Made by a program: the position numbers and the translations under genes
In this document: piece after piece, positions 50,809 through 60,747 of the stretch
Position numbering within the stretch: position 1 is the first letter of the stretch
How the letters are laid out: the number at the start of each line of letters is the position of its first letter
Assembly: GCA_949318235.1 (NCBI GenBank)
Contig: OX439133.1
Location: 19,915,451-19,979,450 of the forward strand
DNA: 64,000 nt
Origin: Ecdyonurus torrentis
Lineage: Eukaryota; Arthropoda; Insecta; Ephemeroptera; Heptageniidae
Reading direction: 5' to 3'
Notes under the pieces: generated by a model
The model's input: only the letters and a program-made list of their open reading frames with translations
Told to the model about the DNA's origin: nothing
The model's database searches: none

Positions 50809-52383
50809 TAACAAATCAATAAATAAATCATTTAATCAATTAACACAATTCATATAAATAATTATTTCAAATATATTCACGAAAAAACGTCATGTTTCCA
50901 GAAATTAGGTAAGAAGTGAGGGGGAGGGGGAAGGGGGGGATATAGGTATTTATGTTGATTTACTAGATCACGACTTTAAAGTGATATTGATATGTTGCTT
51001 AAGTTGCTTTGAACCATGCACATCGAACATAAACTACATCCATAAGCTCTGAAGCTTTTTGCCGACCGATGAAAAAACTACAATTTTCAAAATTAGAAAA
51101 CAAATAGTAATAATTAAAAAAGCAGGCTGATTTTTTGTCACATGTTAGAACAATAGTGTAGAAGTATTTTAAGCCAAAAAAATCGAAAAAATATTTGGAG
51201 ACTTTTTTGTAATTGATTTTTTTATTTTGCATTTTTTTCATTTTTATCAAAATTCAAAATTCCCGCTAAATTCAACAAAGGTGACTGGAAAAATAATATT
51301 AAAATTTTTAGTAAGCACAGATACCCAGGTACCTCTATGCAAATTTACGTTTCAAAATTATTATTAGTTTCGCTGCAATACGGCTCTATACAACACCTAA
51401 AATAAGCTTTTTAAGCTGACATTCCACGATTTTTCCTAAAAAATCGGTACGGGAAAAATCGACTTTTTTGGTTTCACGTAATGTGTATACTACCATAGTA
51501 TCCAAATATAATATAAAAATTCCCAAATATCATCCTACCAAATTATGGGAAAAAACTAAGTGTAGCTCAAAATCTCAATTAATCAATTTTGAATTTCCCG
51601 CCCCAAAATTTCAGTTTTGGTCCGATTGACCTAAAACTTCATATATATTGGTTTTAGACAGTCCTCAATAACATTTATTTTTTTCACCAAAAATTTCAGA
51701 TGAGGGTGTTATACTGTGTGAGATGAGGAATTCTGACCCAGCTACAACATAGAATTAAACTATACCAGGCATATAAACATTAAACATATAAATAATAATA
51801 CCTATTGTGAAAAAGAAAAGAAAAAAAAAAAAAAAAAAAAAAAACTTGCAAGGGAAACTTTTTTTATTTCATTATTATTATTATTTTTTTTACATTTACT
51901 TTCCAAATGTACATTTTTAAAACAAGAGTGTCAGTTACAGACTGTTACTAAGCATGAATGTTTTACAAACAAAATGTACTTTGCATGTGTACGTACATTA
52001 CTTTTGTACAAGTGTATTTTTTATTATTTACATTTCATACTTTTACACTTGTAGTACTTTTTGCTGTAACTTTATTATACAACATTAAAACAGCAGTACC
52101 TAAGTACATTGCATGTGTACCTAACTCTCTAACATGCACTGAGTTTTGTACACTTATCTCAGACATAAGTGTTACACTAAAGGTTATACAGTACTGTACC
52201 ATATAAATAGAGTTTCAAAAGAAGAAATGCTAAATAGCTCGATCCTTTTTTCCACATTATTTTGGAATTTCTGTTACAATATATTTAAATGAGAACAGAT
52301 CAAGTTATGAACTTTTACTTTCCTACAGTAATTTTCATGCAATGTACTGTGCTTACAGGTGAAGTTACAGTATTGGAAAAGAG

Positions 52384-52420
<37 letters not shown>

Positions 52421-55400
52421 TAACTTTTTTTTTTTTTTTTTTTTTTACTTTCGTTTTTCTTATTTACGTGCAGAATACATGAAATAAATAAATGATAGAA
52501 AAAAAAAATACGATGTACACTATGTATAAAATTATGGGTAAAAGGTGAAAATATAAAAAAATAAACATAATATTACATGCATTATAATTGCATATAACTG
52601 TACATAATAATAGTAAATGCATTAATTTAAAATATGAATGAATGAATGAATGAATGAATGAACACATAACAAATAATTTCATAATAATGCTACCAATTCA
52701 CTACAAAATACATATATTAATTGTATTAATCTTTCAATTTTTTTTCAATAATTCTCACTTATATAATATAGTTTTTCTACATATTATTTTCTATTAATAA
52801 CTTTATTTTCAATTTTCTTAACATCTAAGAGAAAAAAAAAAACTTTAAAAAATGTCAACATGATTATATTCACTGTATCAAAGAAAAAGCTGAAAAAAAC
52901 TACCGTATTAACAAATAATGTATATAAAAAAAAGACATACCTTTTAGTTTAAAAAAAACATAAAAATACAAGAAAAGCAGGTAAAAACAAAACTATAATT
53001 ACATATTATTAAAGATATACCAAAATAACTTGTACCGCCTACAGCAAAACATTTCTAAATCAATAATAATAATAAATAAATAACAAAGAGTTCTATTTTT
53101 TTTTGTCAATGATATTTCTCCGTTACCATGGTAATGATTTATTTATTTATATTTACTTTATATACCTATCTCTTTTCAAAAACTTTATTGTGTTTGACTT
53201 ATATAAATCTTTAATCTGTGTTTCTCGTAACTAAAGTTAAAAAGTGATTGATTTTATTATACCTATTGATAACTCAATATTTTATTTGTACGAAAATATT
53301 TTGTTTACAAAATAATAAATACATAACAAAATTGACATTTTAACTTTTTTAAATAATTGTTTATTTATTTATATACAGTATTTAATTTTATAATATAAAT
53401 ATGTTACATTAATTTTTTTTAAATATAAAATTTACTGTATATATCGTAATATTATTTATATTTAAATAATTTTATTTATATTATTAATTTACTTTATAAT
53501 ATCTTTTTATTTTTTATTATTTTATTTAATATTATACTTTATTTATTTAAATATGATAACTCACTAATTTCTATACTCTAATCACTGAAATTTCTACTTC
53601 GTGTGTACTGGAATCAATTGGGATCCTATTTTTCTGAATCTGTAATTTAATTTCAAGGAATTAAAAATACAAAATAAAATTAAAATTTTCAAATGTCGTT
53701 AATAATGGACTTAACAATAATGGATTCACCTTCAAATAATTCAGGTATGCCAAATTATTTTTAAAACAATACTTGTTTTCAAATTGGAATGCGAAAAAAA
53801 CCCAGGTTACGGTCTCCCTATAGCATAATCAAATGACAAAAGTGTTGTAATATTATGAAGTGAGAGGCACATACCTGGGTTTATTATTATAATTATTAAT
53901 GAAATAGTACCTGATATGAATATTAATTAATTTTATTGTTTAGATATACTTTCTCTTGACATTTTTTTCCCGCCCATAAAGGTGGGGAATAAGAGGATGT
54001 TATGATTTTTTTTAGCGCTCTTGAAGAAAAATAAGCATATAATATTAACAAATGAATTTGTAGCAATTATTTTTGTTCTTTTGTGTGTAAAAAACCAGTG
54101 TAAATAGTATTTTTTTTAATTATAATTTCACTGTATTGTGAATTTATTTATTATTCATTAATATTTTTTAAAAATGAAAATTAATATGAAGAAAAAATTA
54201 CATAACATAATGTAATAATGGTATAAGTAGTGAGTAGTGAGTGTTTATTTTATATTAATGCTATTTGTGAAATTTAATTGTTATTTATAATTTTTATGTT
54301 ACTTTTATAACGGTAAGATTTTTTGTAAAATAATATAATACTAATGTATACTATACTGTACATACTTTCATTTTCCCAACAGTAAAAATAAAGAAATCAT
54401 TAATGATTAATATTGATTATGATTATTTTTAAGTCATTGTAAAATTTACTTATTATTATTAATTATGTGATGTGGTTTAAGAAACTTTTTTTTTGTCAGT
54501 ATTTTTTAAAGTTAAGCTACAAATTATATCACATGGAATATTTGTAAGAAAATTTCCTTTATTTAGTGAAAAGGATTTTATGTTAACAATAAAAAAAGTT
54601 ACTTACAATTTTTTTTTATATGTTTTAAACTTGTAAAATGTGTTATAATGTGTCCCTCATTTACATTTATTCAACCTTCTATAGTAATGAATTATAAATA
54701 TATTTATACAGGAATATAAAAACTTTAAAAACAGTATTTTAAAAATGCGGTTTAATAGTACTGGGATTAAAAAAACTAATAATAATAAATAAATAAATAA
54801 TAATAATAAAAACTTCTTTTTTTTCGTGGACAGTTTGTGCTTCTATTGTGCTTCATTGGCTATTTCCACATTTAAAAGCAAGTTTTAAATGAAATATTTG
54901 GTAGTTAAGCTTTAATAGTGTGTACTAAAATTAAAAAATAATAATAATAATAAAAAAAAGACATCATGCAATAATAATAATTATAATATATAATAATATT
55001 AATAATGCATAATTGAATATTGTAACGGAACTACAAGTGAAATTTAAATTGTTAAAAACAGATAATTACATTAAATTTGTTAAGGATAGACTAAGTAAAA
55101 CTGAAGATATCAGCCTGGCCTTCTATAATACCCCTGCATTTAATATTAATGGATGGAAAGGCCCAAACTGTACAGACAGGCATGTTTTTACCCGTTATGC
55201 GGTGCATGGTTTCCACCATGTAATCTGTCAAATTAAAGAATATCACGAGTGTAATGATAAATGTGTATGTGTATTATGTAGTGGCCTATGTACTAGGTAC
55301 CACTTACTTCATTGTCCATCTCGGACCCTATCATTAAGTCAATATGCAAAAATGTAGACCTATATAAATATGTATAAGTACACCTTGGTGTTTAATAAAT

Positions 55401-58266
55401 AAATATAAATAATTGAATTATGCACGTTAAAAAGCAGCCCTGCAAATTTGCATTTTAAATTTATTAATTTAATAACTATATATTAAAATGCAATGTTGAA
55501 ATGTATGTTTTTAGGTTGGGAGCTTGAAAGTTGCAGTCAACAAGATGTTGAAATGACGTCAGATGAGTCAACAGGCCAACAACAACAACAGCAACAACAA
55601 CAAAGTTTGGTTCAACAAGAAATGTGGTGGAGATGTCGTATGTATCCAGGACAAACTCCACCACCTCTGATACCTCTAGCACCAGAGCAGAGAGCAAAGT
55701 TGGCACAACTCTACAACACTCTGTTAGACACTGATAGTGATGGCCTGGTGTCTGCTGATGACTTTCATTCTCTGGCTGAGGTTTGTGTGCTCTCTCTCTC
55801 TCTCTCTCTCTCGTTCACAATTTTAATTAGAAAATTCCCTTTTAAGTAAAAGTAGTTTATTTTAATAAGGTTGGAATGGGATGACAAAATAATTGTTGAC
55901 CAAGTTGCTTAGAAATTCAGGAAAAAAAAAAAATAAAAAAGTAAAAATTTAAATTGATGAATAAAATTGTAACATCACTTATTTCTCCATGAGAAAGCAT
56001 GTTAATAAATTGAGTCTGGAATGCAAAGTTGTCTACTAAAGCTATAGTATTCATTAAAGGTGCTCATGCACTTGTTTAACGTTTTTAAAAAAAAAAAAGA
56101 TGGTTTAGCAATGTTAAAAATATAGTTTAGCAATATTAAAAAGGTAGGGCATGACGTGAGTTTAAAACCGGAAGTGAGACAGTGGTTCAGTTAGCAGAAT
56201 ATGAATAAAGCACTTTGTTTATTTTTTCTTTCTTTCTTTTTTCTTTTTTTTTTTCTCTTCTTTGTTCTAATTGTTATGAATAAACCAATAACTTTTGCAC
56301 ATCTTCTAAAATTTTGCTTTTGTATTTGTGCAGCGTGTCCGTGAGTTTGCTGGTTGGAGTGAGCATGGTCCACATGCCTGTATGCTGAGAGAAGTGGTCG
56401 CAGGTTTACTGGAGGCTTTTCTTCATTCACTTCATACACCTAACTTAGAGGAAACTGAGAGCCCATCTCTCAATCCTTCTCCTGTACATAATGGTAAGTA
56501 TGCATATAAGTCAATGCTATAGGCATGTAGGAGTTTTAGTAATTTTAAGTCCGCAGTCAAAGTCTCATGTGGCACAGTGTTTTGTTATAGAATAAGGAAT
56601 AAGGTTCATTTCATAACTTAGAGCTTTTGTCATATGGCCAATGACATTATCAATCAAAGAAGAAAATTATTTGAGCACAGTAAAGTACAGTACAAGACAC
56701 TGCTCAGTGATGTGCTCAAGTTTAAATCTCTTCTTTGATTGATAATGTCATTAATATATGACGAAAGCTCTCAGTTATGAAATGAACCTTATTTTATAAC
56801 AAAACTGTGTGCCATGTGAGACTTCGACCTATCCATACAACTTCTACTGGGTGGTAAGTAAGGCCAGCGTTGGTAACTCTATCATTTTCTTTTTAACATA
56901 GAAGGTGATTGACTTGAACTGGAAATTGTTAAAAAAGGAACTATATTTTCACAATTTATACATGCATTTCCAGCAAAACAAACACTATAATTTTCAAGTA
57001 AAATCGAGTAAATTTTAGAAATGTTTTATTGTTTTGATTTTTTTTAATAATATTTTTAATTTTAAAAACGTTTCTAATGTGGCTAAATTTTGAATTTCAA
57101 CATTTGCATGTAATCTTTTAAGTGGAATAACTTAAATATTTGATCGTGTTTTCACATCTTTGACGGAGCTAAACTTTTAAGTATAATTTCTTCTTTACTT
57201 TGTGTTAATATTAGCTATAATTCACAACCGTCTAGTTTACGAGATATCAGTCAGTCACGTACTCCCTTGAATTGATATTTTCAAGAAATGCACTGACAGT
57301 CCTAAAATCTACGCAGGTAATTCTTCCCTTGGCTTATTCCTTGGCCTGGATGACTGGCTGGCAGAGTGGAGCAAGTTACTACGTGGAGTACGCTCTCTCT
57401 CAGACCTACCACTGTGGCTGCAATACTTCCCCAAGATCTTGTTTGCTGCCATCAATAAGACAGCCACGGGGATCATCACCTGTGATGAGCTCAGGGTCTT
57501 CTATACCTCATTCCTGGGCTTTGACTCAAGGAAAGTCGACGAGGCGATGAATTCAGCTTATCAGGCTATGACCGCGGTGAGTATAATTGATAGCGTTCTA
57601 ATGCTTTGTACCAACAAGAAAAAGAAAGACAAAAAAACTTGTTAAATTGTACTTATCCCCCATTTAAACTTTTTCAGATTTGATGTAGTAGTTTCCTCAA
57701 AAATTGCAAAAATGTGTTCCTCCCAAGCTGGTCAGAGCTACTGTATTATTGCCCTATCTTAATGATGTAGTTCAAATTTTCACCGCAACAATCAACATGT
57801 AAAATTTAAGCGGCGCTACGATTTAGAGGAAAATTTAAAAAATTTCCCCTGATTGCAGCGCCACTTTTATTTGTAATTTTGTATTCTTGCATTGTTGTGG
57901 GGAAAAATTGAATTACATCATTAAGAGACAATTTTTTCAACAATAGCTTCCAATCCTGTTTATTATATCCATGGTTCCTTCCCATAAGTGTAATGTTAAA
58001 TTAGGGGCACGACCTTTTTCTAGCACACCTCTGATTGGTGCTTATTCACTTAATCATTGCCAAGTAAGAAGCGAGGCTGGCGAGATTGAGTAGTGTTGAG
58101 GAGGCCACCCAAGTTTAGTTTTCGATTTTATCCGGTGACTAGCGCCGTAGGTAAGAAACCCATAGCGGCAAAAAGTGGCGTTACTCCTTTTGACCAAGTT
58201 TTTTTACTGGATTTGGTCGGCCTCCTCAATCTCGCCAGCCTCGGTAAGAAGCATCACAGGTGTTAC

Positions 58267-58302
<36 letters not shown>

Positions 58303-58965
58303 ATACACTGATATTGTAAAGCTTATACTTATTATTTTATTATTAAGGGTTGTATTAAGATGTCTTGTACTGTATCTCAAAATCTAAAAATAAAACCTGT
58401 AAACTTTATAATGCCATTTAAAAGTTAATAGCAACATCTATACCTATGATAAAATTTTCTGAACACGTGATTGTCAGATAAGAGAAGCAAATAATTATTA
58501 AAATTAATATGGGCTCTTATGAGACTAAACTCCCCCCCCCCCCCCCTACATCATAATTTAAAATCTAGCATGGTGTCCCCCCATATTTTTTGTTTACATT
58601 TTTGAAGAAACCTCCGATCATTCTAATGTATCACTGTAAAATTTTAGAGTTTTCTTTCTTTATAACTTTTTAGTCAAATCCCGCAGTACCTGATTTACCA
58701 CGTACCTTACACCATGTTTTAATATCCACAGAATGGTGACCACCAGCTAAACTGCCCTACATATCAATTAGTATTTGCTAATTTCCTGCTCGGACGTCAC
58801 CCCAATGGACCAGGTCAGTTCATATTTGGACCATTCGTTGACTCGTCACGTCAGGTGGACGACTGTATGTTTCCTGTGGACTACAGTGCACTCAACAGTC
58901 TACCTGAAGATTTAGAGGAGTACAGTCCTGGCAAGAAAAGTAATAGAAGGTCGGTCATAGTTTAG
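45857..58965 (+). CDS. Six-exon EF-hand calcium-binding protein, SCP/calexcitin-like, 513 aa
   Basis: Seen: six coding exons, 45857-46266, 48519-48730, 55515-55780, 56334-56493, 57317-57576 and 58732-58965. Each is bounded by AG/GT sites and the phases match at all five junctions (2, 1, 0, 1, 0), giving 1,542 nt, 513 residues and a TAG stop. Residues 1-136 are Ser/Lys-rich with repeated [E/D]-R-K-x-S motifs. Residues 137-244 are hydrophilic and include a nine-Gln run (229-237). The folded part starts near W245-W246. A canonical EF loop is D279-D290 (D-x-D-x-D-G, Asp at position 12). N396-E407 is a degenerate loop, and 435-446 is a further eroded one. No signal peptide or membrane segment is visible. 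Known: this paired EF-hand layout is typical of invertebrate cytosolic Ca2+ buffers/sensors. Inferred: a cytosolic Ca2+-binding protein with a family-atypical basic, phosphorylatable tail. Coding DNA is much richer in GC than its surroundings. The exact orthologue is not recognised. Confidence 0.85.
46320..46626. repeat. (ATTC)n microsatellite, ~307 bp
   Basis: About 76 perfect ATTC units starting 53 bp after the exon 1 donor. The FIHS-repeat ORF is an artefact. Confidence 0.97.
47555..47673. mobile_element. Short inverted-repeat element (family G) in intron 1
   Basis: GCTGTTCGTAAACCCTGTTC and complement AGAACAGGGGGTTTACGAAC at the other end, 119 bp. A second copy is at 48751-48886. Confidence 0.65.
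47907..47938. repeat. Perfect 32-bp palindrome in intron 1
   Basis: CATTGAATTTAGAGTA followed directly by its complement, no loop. Confidence 0.9.
48063..48390 (+). mobile_element. MITE-A copy 9, most complete, in intron 1
   Basis: Best-preserved tips: GGCTATAGAATGTATGCACA on the left and TGAATGCATACACCTTATAG on the right, an imperfect terminal inverted repeat of about 16 bp. TGACGTCA lies at 48084-48091. It ends about 130 bp before the exon 2 acceptor. Confidence 0.75.
48519..48730 (+). CDS. Exon 2: charged linker with W/R-rich helix
   Basis: Acceptor gatttcag| and donor g|gtaagt. The 212-nt exon completes Ser137 and ends on the first base of Gly208. It carries a Lys/Arg/Trp-rich stretch (FINTWRQACDKTKERTKDLI, then KRWRTLPEG) that looks like an amphipathic helix, followed by Ser/Pro/Thr-rich sequence. 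Base composition is clearly less AT-rich than the flanks. An ORF continues upstream to 48403 but is intronic: its start would be TTG, and the acceptor and phase match explain the exon. Confidence 0.8.
48751..48886. mobile_element. Family G copy just after exon 2 donor
   Basis: TGGTGTTCTTAAACCACTGT ... AAAGGGTTTATGAATAG, sharing TGCGCATT-type and TGATCGCCATTTT interior motifs with 47555-47673. Carries a poly-A expansion. It begins 20 bp downstream of the exon 2 donor. Confidence 0.55.
48927..49625 (+). mobile_element. MITE-D copy split by MITE-E
   Basis: GTAGGTGACCAGCTGATATC at the left. The sequence resumes after the nested element with GTTTAATTATGTCAAACACA, which continues family D as at 20995. 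It ends near a CGGACC-rich AT segment. Confidence 0.6.
49024..49340. mobile_element. MITE-E copy, palindromic, nested in MITE-D
   Basis: TTAAAGGCGTAGAACACCTT ... AAGGTGTTCTACGCCTTTAA with TTAA at both ends. The two halves are almost perfect inverted copies around a GC-rich centre (TCCACGCGCGCGGA). It interrupts MITE-D at TTAA, so it inserted later. Confidence 0.88.
49709..51744. mobile_element. 2.0-kb near-perfect palindrome in intron 2
   Basis: Tips TAGCTGGGTCAGAATTCC and complement. The arms (49709 to about 50.67 kb and about 50.73 kb to 51744) are almost identical inverted copies around a ~60-nt spacer. TA sits at each outer edge, compatible with a 2-bp TA target. Both arms hold an 80-codon ATG frame (ATG 50212 on plus; mirrored on minus) differing by one residue. 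This is expected from arm identity and is not proof of a gene. Confidence 0.88.
50729..50811. repeat. (CAAT)n expanded in one palindrome arm
   Basis: About 20 CAAT units in the right arm; the left arm counterpart (about 50645-50667) has about five. Confidence 0.9.
51745..55012. other. AT-rich distal intron 2
   Basis: Poly-A/poly-T blocks near 51818-51843 and 52387-52446, (GAAT)n at 52635-52660, otherwise TA-rich sequence. The 82-aa frame at 51958-52206 is rich in recurrent TGTAC words and looks like repeat sequence. Confidence 0.55.
55013..55357 (+). other. Open, less AT-rich stretch in intron 2
   Basis: 114 codons without a stop, with richer GC content than its surroundings and a Cys/His-rich translation (11 Cys, including CVCVLCSGLC). 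It opens with TTG and has no internal ATG until the last codon, lacks clear splice sites and is not in phase with exon 3. It may be a decayed coding fragment or chance. Confidence 0.25.
55515..55780 (+). CDS. Exon 3: poly-Gln tract and canonical EF-hand
   Basis: Acceptor ttttag| and donor gag|gtttgt; 266 nt, phase 1 to 0. It encodes residues 208-296: an acidic, Ser-rich start, nine consecutive Gln (eight CAA and one CAG, 229-237), a WWRCRMYPG motif, a proline-rich turn, an entering helix (APEQRAKLAQLYNTLL) and the Ca2+ loop DTDSDGLVSADD. The loop has Asp at 1, 3, 5 and 12 and Gly at 6, so it should bind metal. Asp instead of Glu at position 12 often shifts EF-hands toward Mg2+ (established for the fold). 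A CT microsatellite follows the donor closely. Confidence 0.88.
55781..56333 (+). other. Intron 3 (553 bp)
   Basis: Donor gtttgt (non-optimal at +3 and +4), acceptor tgtgcag with a long upstream pyrimidine stretch (56220-56265). A (CT)n run lies at 55790-55812. No other element is recognised. Confidence 0.75.
56334..56493 (+). CDS. Exon 4: inter-EF-hand helical segment
   Basis: Acceptor tgtgcag| and donor g|gtaagt; 160 nt, phase 0 to 1, residues 297-349 plus one base of Gly350. It starts with the exiting helix of the first EF-hand (RVREFAGW) and continues with a hydrophobic helix (ACMLREVVAGLLEAFLHSL). It ends in a Glu/Ser/Pro-rich loop before the next EF unit. The spacing fits the long connector between EF-hands in SCP-like proteins. 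Confidence 0.82.
56557..56827. mobile_element. Inverted-repeat element in intron 4
   Basis: GTCAAAGTCTCATGTGGCAC and complement at the far end. Arms of about 105 bp pair with few mismatches (shared AATGACATTATCAATCAAAG). No target duplication identified. Confidence 0.75.
57120..57268 (-). mobile_element. MITE-D fragment in intron 4
   Basis: Reverse family D: GGAATAACTTAAATATTTGA, CGTCTAGTTTACGAGATATC and CAGTCACGTACTCCCTT at the tip. Confidence 0.6.
57317..57576 (+). CDS. Exon 5: degenerate second EF-hand
   Basis: Acceptor acgcag| and donor gcg|gtgagt; 260 nt, phase 1 to 0, residues 350-436. It is Trp- and Leu-rich (LDDWLAEWSKLL, LPLWLQYFPKILFAAI) and then carries the loop N-K-T-A-T-G-I-I-T-C-D-E (396-407). 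Gly6, the hydrophobic position 8 and Glu12 are kept, but Asn and Thr replace acidic residues at 1, 3 and 5, so metal binding is doubtful. The following helix FYTSFLGFDSRKVDEAMNSA is typical of the exiting helix and start of the next hand. Confidence 0.88.
57755..57973 (-). mobile_element. Intron 5 relative of the 16615-18656 foldback
   Basis: Read on the minus strand, it starts CATGGATATAATAAACAGG and continues with GGAAGCTATTGTTGAAAAA and CTTAATGATGTA, as in the left tip at 16615. Inner arms pair (CTTAATGATGTA at both ends of the loop). Confidence 0.65.
58072..58243. repeat. GC-richer inverted repeat in intron 5
   Basis: CGAGGCTGGCGAGATTGAG (58072-58090) pairs with CTCAATCTCGCCAGCCTCG (58225-58243), and GAGGAGGCC pairs with GGCCTCCTC. 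Class unknown. Confidence 0.65.
58732..58965 (+). CDS. Exon 6: C-terminus and stop codon
   Basis: Acceptor atccacag|, phase 0, residues 437-513, stop TAG at 58963-58965. It begins with an eroded third EF-like loop (435-446: Asn at 3 and Asp at 5 kept, positions 1 and 12 are Thr). A hydrophobic helix (YQLVFANFLLG) and the motif GRHPNGPGQFIFGPF follow, in the position where calexcitin/SCP proteins have an aromatic-Gly-Pro tail. The last residues are Ser/Lys/Arg-rich. A possible donor (aag|gtcggt near 58950) means a variant or alternative C-terminus cannot be excluded. Confidence 0.82.
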   Translation, partial: NGDHQLNCPTYQLVFANFLLGRHPNGPGQFIFGPFVDSSRQVDDCMFPVDYSALNSLPEDLEEYSPGKKSNRRSVIV

Positions 58966-60747
58966 CATGAGGAACAGTAAAATTGCAATCTAACAAACTT
59001 GAAGCTTTAATCACTTGAGATTTTAAAAATTAGGTAGTTTTTTGTTTTTATTATTATTTTATTATTATTATTATGTATATAAAAATTAAATTAATGTAAA
59101 AAAATGTCTTTGCAATATGTATATGATAAATAAAAGATTAGATAAAAAAAAAAAAAACATTGATGGATTGCAATAATTGGAAAAAGGGAGGTGAGCAATC
59201 AAAGAAAAATACGTAATTTTCAAATCATCAATACAAAATTAATACATTCATAATTTCACAACCTTTTGATTATTATTATTTAAATTCATATTTGAAGCAC
59301 TCCATCCATAAAGTCCGTTTGATGCAAAATTCATTTTACTGTTTTAAAAATTATGAATAATAGCTGAATAAATTAGATAAATTGTATGCAAAATTACATT
59401 TAAAATAATTGTAAAATGTTATATTATTTAATTAATTGTTTTTTGAAGTATTATCTTTAAAAAATAGTTATTTTCTATTTATTTTAAATAAAACCAATAG
59501 TTTTGAATTGATATAAAGTTGAAAGTATTATAGAGAAATGCCAATTTTAATTTTTTAGTTATGTATTTGATTTGATTTTTTTTTTGATTTTTTTTTTTGA
59601 TTTTTTTTTTAAGAAAATAATAAAATATTCCAAGTTCAAGTTTGATAGATTGAAATTTTACTTTTTAAAAGAAAAAAAAAAAAAAAAAAAAAGTCAACAT
59701 GGTAAACTCTGAATTTTATAAAAAGTCATCAAATCAACAGGTATTTCAGTGCTTGAATTATGTACCATAATATGTATACTATAGTATTATTGCTTATCAT
59801 ATTTTTTGTACCATACATTCTTTTATTATACCTATGTATTATTAACGAGTTCAAAATTTTTAATTCTCAATTTTGTAAAATGCTCAGTTGGGTCTGCAGC
59901 AGATATCATTATTAAAATTGATTTAAGCTCTCCATTTTTTCAAATTTAATTTTGTGAAATGTCTATTTTCTGGGTCTTGTGATTTCACAAAAACAACAGT
60001 TTACTGTGTAAATTAAATACAGTAAATAAAAATACCATGTTATAAAATATTGGTAAAGACTTTTGCTGAAATTTATTAATTATAACAACAAAATACTTGC
60101 AAAAAGAAAAGAAAAAAAAGGTGAAGTTTTGAACTTTTTCTGAATATGACGTTGAAAAAAAAAACGATACCTATAATTATTTAGGACAGAAATACCTGCT
60201 TGTTAACAAAATGACATAAATCTAAGAGTTTACTAGGTATAAATAAGTAGTATTTGAACTGGTGACCCATTTCATTGATAAGGTCTTGTGTCATGGTATT
60301 ATACCCATTTATGTACAGCCGTAGGGTATAAGTAACCTATCAATAATGGTCTTCAATGTATCCCAACGTTGTGGATCACCAGTTATAAAATATTGTCCAT
60401 GAGATATTTTTATTCATATCAGTCACTGTTAAAAATATTATATTCTAATCAAATTATAAATGATCTGTATAAAATATTATTATACTTAAAACTAAAAATG
60501 TTATTATGATGATTAAGGGAAAATTGATTTTTGCTATAGATGATTGATGAAAAGATTTGATAAAAAAACAAATTGGAGTGGGAGATTGAGACGTGACACA
60601 AAAATGCTTTGCATATATAAGAGAAAAAAATTCTTAACTGTATTAAAATATTTTCTCAAATGCAAAAGTGTCCCACTGTGATTAATAGCTCATAATCTCT
60701 CAAAAAAACTTCTAAGCTGCAACGCTAACTAACTAGTTAAACCGTAG
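58966..60747. other. Downstream of the gene: probable 3' UTR then AT-rich DNA
   Basis: Beyond the candidate polyadenylation signal only A/T runs and a weak inverted pair ACTGGTGACC/GGATCACCAGT (60259-60382) are visible. The transcript end is not determinable. Confidence 0.5.
59129..59134 (+). terminator. Candidate polyadenylation signal AATAAA
   Basis: First AATAAA hexamer after the stop codon, 164 nt downstream. The background is so AT-rich that the hexamer recurs by chance, so this is a suggestion only. Confidence 0.3.

Larger units (their letters stand above)
48731..55514 (+). other. Intron 2 (6,784 bp), filled with foldback elements
   Basis: Donor gtaagt, acceptor tttttag. In order it holds an inverted-repeat element starting 20 bp after the donor (48751-48886), a MITE-D copy split by a nested MITE-E (48927-49625), and a 2-kb near-perfect palindrome (49709-51744). 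Then come about 3.3 kb of AT-rich DNA with poly-A and poly-T tracts, and a less AT-rich open stretch at 55013-55357. Confidence 0.75.
56494..57316 (+). other. Intron 4 (823 bp)
   Basis: Donor gtaagt, acceptor acgcag. It contains an inverted-repeat element (56557-56827) and a reverse-oriented MITE-D fragment (about 57120-57268) ending 48 bp before the acceptor. Confidence 0.75.
57577..58731 (+). other. Intron 5 (1,155 bp)
   Basis: Donor gtgagt, acceptor atccacag. It contains an inverted-repeat element (about 57755-57973) related to the 16615-18656 element, a GC-richer inverted repeat (58072-58243), a poly-A run (58271-58300) and a 17-C run (58532-58548). Confidence 0.75.

Noticed and set aside
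49709..51744. Palindrome as an assembly or unremoved-adapter artefact
   Set aside because: The arms carry base differences and different CAAT lengths, there is a non-palindromic spacer, and the outer flanks are unrelated. Long-read confirmation would still be useful.
60257..60382. Inverted pair ACTGGTGACC/GGATCACCAGT considered as an RNA gene or MITE
   Set aside because: The pairing is short, with no cloverleaf and no consistent tips.
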